DNA of 64,000 bases from Talinum fruticosum (Eukaryota > Streptophyta > Magnoliopsida > Caryophyllales > Talinaceae). Where the stretch lies: NCBI GenBank assembly GCA_021018815.1, contig JAITYX010000053.1, positions 4,288,001 through 4,352,000 on the forward strand, in the 5' to 3' direction. The first letter of the stretch is position 1. The number at the start of each line of letters is the position of its first letter. Below are positions 57,145-64,000 of the stretch, one piece after another. Below the pieces are notes generated by a model, which saw only the letters and a list, made by a program, of their open reading frames with translations, made no database searches and had not been told where the DNA came from. The position numbers were made by a program, and so were the translations under genes.

Positions 57145-60100
57145 GGCTCTTATTATTTTTTTGCTTTATAGGTTTTTTTTGAATTTTTGGATTGTTGTCT
57201 CTTTGTCTCATACTTTGTTTCAAACAATTTATTTTTTAAGTAGTAGGCTTGGTTTATATCCCTTTATCTATGTATCGGGGTAAGTAGTAGGCTTATACCT
57301 ATTATATGTTAATAAAGTAAAAGCAAGTTTGATGCTTACTTCATTAATAATTATTCCAATTTTTAGACTGCCCATGAATAATATAAATGTTGTAAATATT
57401 GGATGCCCCTAAATAAAAATAATAAAAATAATTTACCAGAATATTGGACAGCCCTCTCCAACGAGTTTTGGACCAGCCCTGAAGCAGATTTTGGGATTGT
57501 CCTTGTATCAAAAGAAGTGCGAAAAAGCTAATCAACGGAAAAAATTGCCGGCCATATCTAGTTGATCGGAACCGGCAAATGGTGCCGCCTAGTATGGGCT
57601 TGGTGGCTTTGGGCCAGTAGTTACATACATATCTTGTTTAATGAAGTTTTCCATTTATTTGATAAAAATTATTGGGTGATATTGGTTCATGGACTCGGAA
57701 TCATTAACATATTATAAAAAAAAAAATTTAACCCCAAAACCCCCACCCTCTAATATCCCCCTCTATTTTTAATGAGTAACACGTGTTCCAGGTCCAATAA
57801 ATATGAGACAATAATATAAGTATTGTTCATTGGATTGGCCATAAACTTTTGCAATTAAAGAAATATAAATGTATTATTCACTCTGTCTCTATATGATTGT
57901 CATTCTTTTTATTTTGATTTCTTTTGTTAAATATCTCGATACTGTGCACTTTATGTTACACTTTAATATTTGATTTTATTGACTTTTACCTTTTAAACAT
58001 CTTGTATAAGAACGCTGGTAAAAACTAATTTGTATAAATACAAACGTATAATCCACTCAATATAGGAAACAACTTTTCTAGTTTTCTACCTATATTTAAG
58101 TAACCTTTTTCAAAAATTTCCTTTACTATCAAATTATTAAGTTATTTAATCTACTCAGAACTCTTGCTATAACCCCCCAAAACCATCTTGCTATAACACC
58201 CAAAAACCAATCTGCCTTACAGTTGAAGCAACTGTCCTAGTGTGGATACTTTAGATTCACTTCCTAGCCCAAAATTATTTTGGTCAGTGACGCACTTCCA
58301 TGAAAGTTCACCGATGAAAGCTTGGTTGATATGGCATATCTTTTCTTAACCCAAGTAATTACACCATGAACTTGTAATTGTAGTTCCGGATTATGTGTTA
58401 AATAGGCGGATTTTAGGAGGTAAAAAACTATTTTTTTATCTTTTATTGATCCAGGTCTTGGACCCAGGATCCAGTAATAATTGTTAACCTTCCTATACTC
58501 AGAAGTATAAACGTTATCTCAAAGAACACTGAATTTTTGGTTTTGTTCGTTAGACTAAACTTCTCTCCAAGAAGAATACCCATAATTGTCCAAATTATTA
58601 GTTTACTTAGGCAGCTGAAAGCATTGCACACTGATACTTATTATTATGATTTTAAAGTAATATTTTTTTATTTAAAAAATTAAGCGACATTGTTTATTAG
58701 GAATCTCGACTCAGACTAGGGAATATTAATGACAAGTGTTCTCTGCTAGTAGCTCCAACAATTCTTCAAATCTGTAAGATTATTTACTTATGACAACATG
58801 TACTCGTTGTTGCTTTTCTTTATTGTTCTCAGATTGAAATACCACTAAATCATCCAATTTTGCCAAAAAATTTCACTCTATTTTTTTGTCTAATGTATAC
58901 CAAAATTTTTATATTTTTCCTGTGCTTTTTTATTATTTTATAATATTTAATTGCTAAAAGGTATAATTTGAGAAAAATATTATACAAAATCTTAATCAGA
59001 TGGAGACATAAATTATTTATTTTCTAAAATAAAAACTAAAAGAGAAAAAAATACAATTTTTAAATATAAAACTATTTAAAAGATAAAAGCATATTTAACA
59101 ATTAAAACAAACCCTAAATATAAATGCATAATTTGACTCTCTCTCTCTTCCATTATCAGTCGTCCCCCTCCCCTTCTCTCTCTCCACTTATTTTCTCTGC
59201 TCCTCTACTCGTTTCGGAGGCCCCTTTCTCCTATGTCAAGAGAAGCGGCTCGGTGATCGACCCCGTCAGCAAATTTTGTCAATGGTTCGATTAGTTGGAC
59301 TATTTAGCTCATATTAGACCGGTTGGGCTAATTGATGTTTGGATTAGACCTGGTATGTATTTGAGAAAAAACAAAGGCAGTTCAACCCATATTTATAAAA
59401 AGAATTATGGGTCTTATCTAGAAAGCTCATCAAAACACTAATATTTTTAACCTTTTTGTCTCTTGAAAAAGAAAAACTCTAGTTGCTAATAGAGAAATAC
59501 CTACTACCTCTCTTTCCTTCCCTCCTTCCCTCCCCGACTTGAGTAGCCCCCTATTAGCACCCCCTCCACCTCCCCCAAATTTCATTTCCCCATCTCATCC
59601 CAATATCATCAGCCTTTTCTCATCAACCCTCCCTCCCCCATCTCATTTCTCTCTCATCAACCCCTCAATCCATATCTCCCTCTTTTACATTACCTACCCA
59701 ATGTTGTTGTTGTCTTGAAGAGAAAGTTCCGACCTGCCTTGCCGACACGGTGGCGGTCGGATAGTACTAGAAGGGAGAGTAGGGTAGGTGGGGGTTAGAG
59801 CTGCTGCTAGGCTTGTGAAGGAAGAAGGAAGTTCTCTGTCGAATGATTTTATCCTCAATTTCCCGATAATGGGATTCCTGAAACCTCCCCCTCCAACCCA
59901 CCCTTCTCTCTTTCTATTCCATCTCATCTACATCATGCTTATTGAACTTAATCATGGTCAAACCAATAATAAATCATATCAAAAAGACTAGTAGAAAGAA
60001 ACCGGATCGAGAGAAGAAAAAGAGAAATCTTAGTTGGACCGGGGTTTAGCCGAGCATTTCCGGTTCTATAGCCCAAGCGAGTTTATGTCTTTTCCGAACT

Positions 60101-60353
60101 AGACCGGTGAGCGGTTCCTAGTCGAACCAATTGGACTAGCCTGTCCGGTCCGAGTCTCGTAACATACCCCCTCCTCCTCTCTTCTCTACTTCTTCTCAAT
60201 CTTCTCTTAGCCACCACTCTGCTTCTCTCCTTCTCACTGCTTGCCCCCTCATCCTTTCTCTCTCCTCCTTGCCTTTCTCTCGCTCCTCTATTCCCTTCTC
60301 AGCCTCCTTCTCCCTAGACCCGTCCTCCTTTCTCTCTCTTGCTCTTGCCATAT
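57145..60353. other. Intergenic sequence without recognised genes
   Basis: 57145-57350 still matches the spacer downstream of module copy 2 (21105-21300). Beyond that the sequence is AT-rich and unlike the rest of the window. CT-rich patches lie at 59140-59230, 59510-59690 and 60165-60350. Motifs such as GGTCCGAGTCTCGTAACA (60148) and GGACCGGGGTTTAG (60038) could mark an old insertion, but I find no pair of termini. The small frames (58443-58631, 59694-59991) show no family features. Confidence 0.5.
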
Positions 60354-63300
60354 TGTAGGAACTATTGCCCGTCCCCCATAAGGGAACCAGATTAGACTAA
60401 GTTTCCCCATGAATGTCGGCTCTCTTTGGTTTTTGAAGATTCTTTTTGAAAATTAATTTTTGAAAATGGATTTGAAAAGTTAGGCATGCCTTTTATTAAG
60501 ATTATTTCTTAGAACACAATTTTGAAATAGTTTGAGTGAAAGGGTGATTGGTGATTTTTATTAAATAATTTTTATTTAGAAATTCATTTGAGTGAAGGTC
60601 TCGGGATGTTATTTCGAGGTTAAGAAAATAAAAAAATTAAGGTCTCATTTTTCCGCAAAGCTCTTAGGCTATACAAATAAATTTGCCTAGGCCGAGAGCT
60701 ACGCCCGGCCCCTAGCCGAAGTCGGCCTCGGCCAAGCACCAACCGGAGATCGACGTCGGTTATAAGGCAAAGACTAAGAAATCAATTTCGGCCCTATAGC
60801 CTCAGCCGTCAAAATGAAGCCAAATTTAGCTATTTTCAACCTGAAATGTCGAGAAGCAAATAGAGAGAAATAAAATAGAAAATAGGGAGTTGCCATTCAA
60901 TTTTAAGAATAAAAACTAACCAAAAAAAAAGGACTCTTCTTATCTTAGTATGGAGAAACTAAGCTTGAAAGAGGTTTTGAAAGAGACTCCATCGGTCTAA
61001 ACCGAGAATCTGGTATTTAGGGATGAAGGTACGAAATAGAGAGATATAAGTCTTCCATTCCGCTCGTCAACGGACGACCTTAACTAGTTCAAGTTATGAG
61101 TTAGAAAAATGTGTTTAAACAGTCAAGCCCATAATATGTGAAGTACGAAAATCAAGGCAATCAAGGCATGCTAAGAAAGCTATAAATAAGAAACTAGGAA
61201 AGCGATAAAGAAAGTAAAAAGAAAGTAAAAGGAAATAAAAGTTGCAGCAGGAGGGAGGAATTAAAAGTGATTACATTTTGATCCACAATACTGAAAGCGG
61301 TAACATAAAAAAATAAATAAATAAAACCGTAAGAATGAATGAAAAACATATCGACACCCTCAGGTTGTCCCACTCGCTGAACTTGAATAACAAACTGAAT
61401 TTGACAGCGTTGTAGGAACCCCGGGCCTCAGCATACTAGGGTTGTGCTTCCCCACGTGCCTTTGGCGTAAGGGTTTTTGAAACGAGGTTTTTGAAAGGGG
61501 AAGAGAGGGATGGTTGGAAAATGATTTTGAATGTGAGGATTGATCTCTTATTTAGAATTCTGAATTTTATTAAATCTAGTTAGAGACAAATTGAATTAAA
61601 TGATTGGCGGTTTTATTAATTATTTTATTTTATAAATTATTTTTAGAATTCTCGGGATATTATTTCCTTAATTGAAGAATAAAGAAAAATCTTGGATTAG
61701 GGTTCTACGAGTGAGGCTTTAGGGCAAGGCCGGTGTAAAGACACCGGTCCGGACCCAAGCCTCGACCATTGACCACCTGATGCGGTGGCAACCTGCACTT
61801 AGCGGTCAGGGCGCTGCCGAGGGCCATGGCTGAGATAGTCACCCTTGGCCTCCGGCTTGGCTGGCGAGATCCAAATCTATTTTTACCCCGCAATTAGAAA
61901 ATAATCGAGATGCATTTTTAACATAAATAAAAAAAAAAAAAGGAGTCGCAAGTCGGTTAATAAGAAAAACTAACAAAAACAAAAGTTAAAAATTTGCTCT
62001 TCCGATCCTAGTATGGGAAAATTAAGACCGAAAAAGGTTAAAAGTGACTCCATCGGTCTTAGAACCGAGAATCAAATTCGGGCGAGGTTTAAAACGTAGG
62101 GAAAACCCTTCTGTTCCACCCATCCTTAGACGTCCATCACTAGTTTGAGTAGTGTATTAAAAGAACGTGTAGAAAAACTCAAGCACACAACAACATATTA
62201 GGCGAAATTAAAGCAACCAAACATAGTTAAAGAAAGTGATAAAGGCGGAAATAAGAAAACGATAAAGAAAGTAAAAAGTGAAAAGGAAATAAATGCGAGG
62301 AATTAAAGAAATTACATCAATCAGGGAGGAAAATAAAAGCGATACAACTCCGATCCACAATACGAAAACGATAAATAAAACAAAAAATAAATAAGCTGTT
62401 CGAAGGCCGAATGGTTGCCCTCGAGTTGTCCCACTTGCCGATCTAGATCTCTCGCACTGGATCTCTTGATGTGACAGTGGTGAATTAAAGAAAATGGGGC
62501 TTTTGAGTGAATTTTAAAAAGGTGAGTTTATACGAAGTTGGAAAATATCAGCTGAGTTAATGCCTAGTGATCATAATAACTGAATATTCTTTAGCTCTTT
62601 GCAAAGATCAGCGACGGTGTTTAGAAAAGATGAGTGTTCAAGGCTACTTTTCAGCAAAATAACGTTAAGGTATGAATGCTCCGGTTAGCTTTCTACAGCA
62701 TTACGCATAGGAGAAATTCGTGCAGAAACAAGAGCAAGGGCTCTCTAATTATAAGGAGAGACCTAGGTCACAAATGACCTAGGGTTGCTCTCGGCCTTGT
62801 CGTTCAAAACAGCAGAAAAACCGGGCAAAAAGTCCTAAGATTGAACCAAATAAGAGGGGATAAAAGCGGATAGAATTTTGGTCGAGGGCGCGGCCACCCG
62901 AGCATGCCTAGGGTTTCGTGCCCTAGCGTGCTACCAAGGGAGCTCATGGCTAAAGCGTTGTGTTCCACTTAAAAGTCTAGGTAGGGGCCGTCGACTATAC
63001 GACGTCGTTTTGAGGGAAGCTCCTAGTCTTCGGGCGGACTATCTTGGAGCTTAAATGTAGCATTCGATACTAGTGATCATGAAATGTAGCGTCTAGTGTC
63101 ATCTTGGAAGTCTTCAGCTCAGTGTCCGATTGGACAAAAGTCAAATGCGAAATTCGAGCTTGGAATTTCCTAGTATGCAGCACTAGACTCAATTGTCTCT
63201 GGAAGCTTGGCTCTGTCATGGATTGTCCGAAAGAAAAGGGGATTTTTGGATCGACCTAAGGCAAAAGGTTATTTATGTGATGTTGGGGGTTCTTTGTGGT

Positions 63301-64000
63301 TTAGTGGCTTGTGTCGCACCAATCAAACATAGTCCATGATCCAAATCCTCAAACAAGACTTGAGATTTCATCATTGGGTCGACAAAATAAAATACATAAT
63401 TAAAAGAGATAAGGGACGACACTTTTTGGTACCGGTACAAGTGTCACGGCGAGGTAGTGAGCTCAAAGAAGGCTATTTTGTGGATTTTGTGAGGCGAGGT
63501 AGTGTGTAAGGGTATGGTGAAAATGGATGAATTAGGAAATGGAATAGACAAATGTCAATGTCTCGAATTGATGTAGTAGCTAGCTCAAAATTTGGCAAGC
63601 ATATTGATATAGAATAAGTCATGCTAAAATGAGGGGTTACGCCCTTTAATTATAGGAAGTAAAACAAGTAAGCGAGTTGTCCATAGCTACTCGAATCAGT
63701 CCGGTTTGCCGACGAGGATCAAAGGAACAGACCAACCAAATCCCGCTGAACCGAAAAATCCCATGGGGAAAGTGAGATATGCGGCGCCGGTCTCCCGAAC
63801 GTTGTCGTGTGGGCATCTCGAACTTCATTCTCCAAATGACCTTTGGTAACAAAACGCAGCATTTTAGCAAGTTAAGCCTGAAAATGTGGCACCGGTCTTA
63901 TTTTGTGCCCCGGTTAGGCGTTGCGACCAAACGCAGCTTTGTGGCAAGTTAACACTAAAAATGCGGCATCGGTTACAAACGAGTGTCATACGGACGTCTC
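60354..64000 (-). mobile_element. Tat-like LTR P1, interrupted by LTR P2 and cut by the window edge
   Basis: Starts TGTAGGAACTATTG at 60354 and follows the Tat LTR landmarks (GACTCCATCGGTCTAAACCG at 60986, CAGGTTGTCCCACTCGCTG at 61362). It stops at 61410 and resumes at 63440 with ATTTTGTGAGG-type sequence that matches 10693 onward. On the minus strand, 60354 is the LTR end, and no primer-binding site lies beyond it. It is therefore a 3' LTR of an element to the right of the window, or a solo LTR. Confidence 0.7.
61411..63439 (-). mobile_element. Tat-like solo LTR P2 inserted in LTR P1
   Basis: Plus-strand edges are TGTAGGAACCCC at 61411 and CCGGTACA at 63439. TSD AGCGT at 61406-61410 against AGTGT at 63440-63444, a C-to-T change in CpG. 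It is 2.03 kb and has the family landmarks GACTCCATCGGTCTTAGAAC (62046), a minus-strand TATA in AATTATAAGGAGAG (about 62746) and GGGACGACACTTTTTGG (63413). Confidence 0.78.

Noticed and set aside
59788..59991. 67-codon frame as a host gene
   Set aside because: Too short, no domain, flanked by CT-rich low-complexity DNA.

Overview
The window is a repeat-dominated nuclear segment from a flowering plant, probably a eudicot. I see no intact host gene, rRNA, tRNA or CRISPR array. Almost every recognisable piece belongs to a transposable element: Ty3/gypsy elements of Tat-like and chromovirus (Tekay-like) type, a Ty1/copia family, and one hAT DNA transposon. Every recognisable coding region is broken by stops, frameshifts or insertions. 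The species cannot be named from the sequence.

The main result is a nest of elements up to five deep, reconstructed from termini, target-site duplications (TSDs) and unoccupied paralogous sites. Level 0 is an old Tat-like region on which a two-gene antisense module survives (3191-5217, continuing at 56338-57144). Level 1 is a minus-strand Tat-like element inserted into that module (5218-56332, TSD GCTCC). Level 2 insertions into it are a copia solo LTR in its 3' LTR (5497-9893, TSD GTTAG), a second copia solo LTR (14774-16379, TSD AAAAT), a third (17173-19916, TSD AAATG), a gypsy solo LTR (21413-24275, TSD TGGGC/TGAGC) and a chromovirus (29590-53056). Level 3 insertions are a gypsy solo LTR inside the first copia LTR (6477-9388, TSD ATTAG), a truncated LTR inside the third (17586-19054), a solo LTR in the chromovirus leader (31039-33945, TSD CGTAA/TGTAA) and a hAT transposon in the chromovirus 3' LTR (37397-51277). 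Level 4 is a copia element with both LTRs inside the hAT (38246-48342, TSD TATTT).

Outside the nest, positions 1-3130 hold the 3' end of a plus-strand Tat-like element with a 43-bp tandem array and a polypurine tract next to its LTR. Positions 57145-60353 are AT-rich with CT-rich patches and no recognisable gene. From 60354 to the end is a Tat-like LTR interrupted by a second LTR of the same family (61411-63439, TSD AGCGT/AGTGT).

The inner Tat-like element reads on the minus strand: LTR, primer-binding site, 60-bp tandem array, (chromovirus insertion), protease, reverse transcriptase, RNase H, integrase. It then meets two genes on the opposite (plus) strand before its polypurine tract and 3' LTR. 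That convergent two-gene module is present in two diverged copies with the same order, shared short peptides and a TATA-like box at the same place. It is the least explained coding content of the window. The copia element carries an extra open reading frame downstream of pol, and both its LTRs lack a short segment that holds the TATA box in a sister copy.
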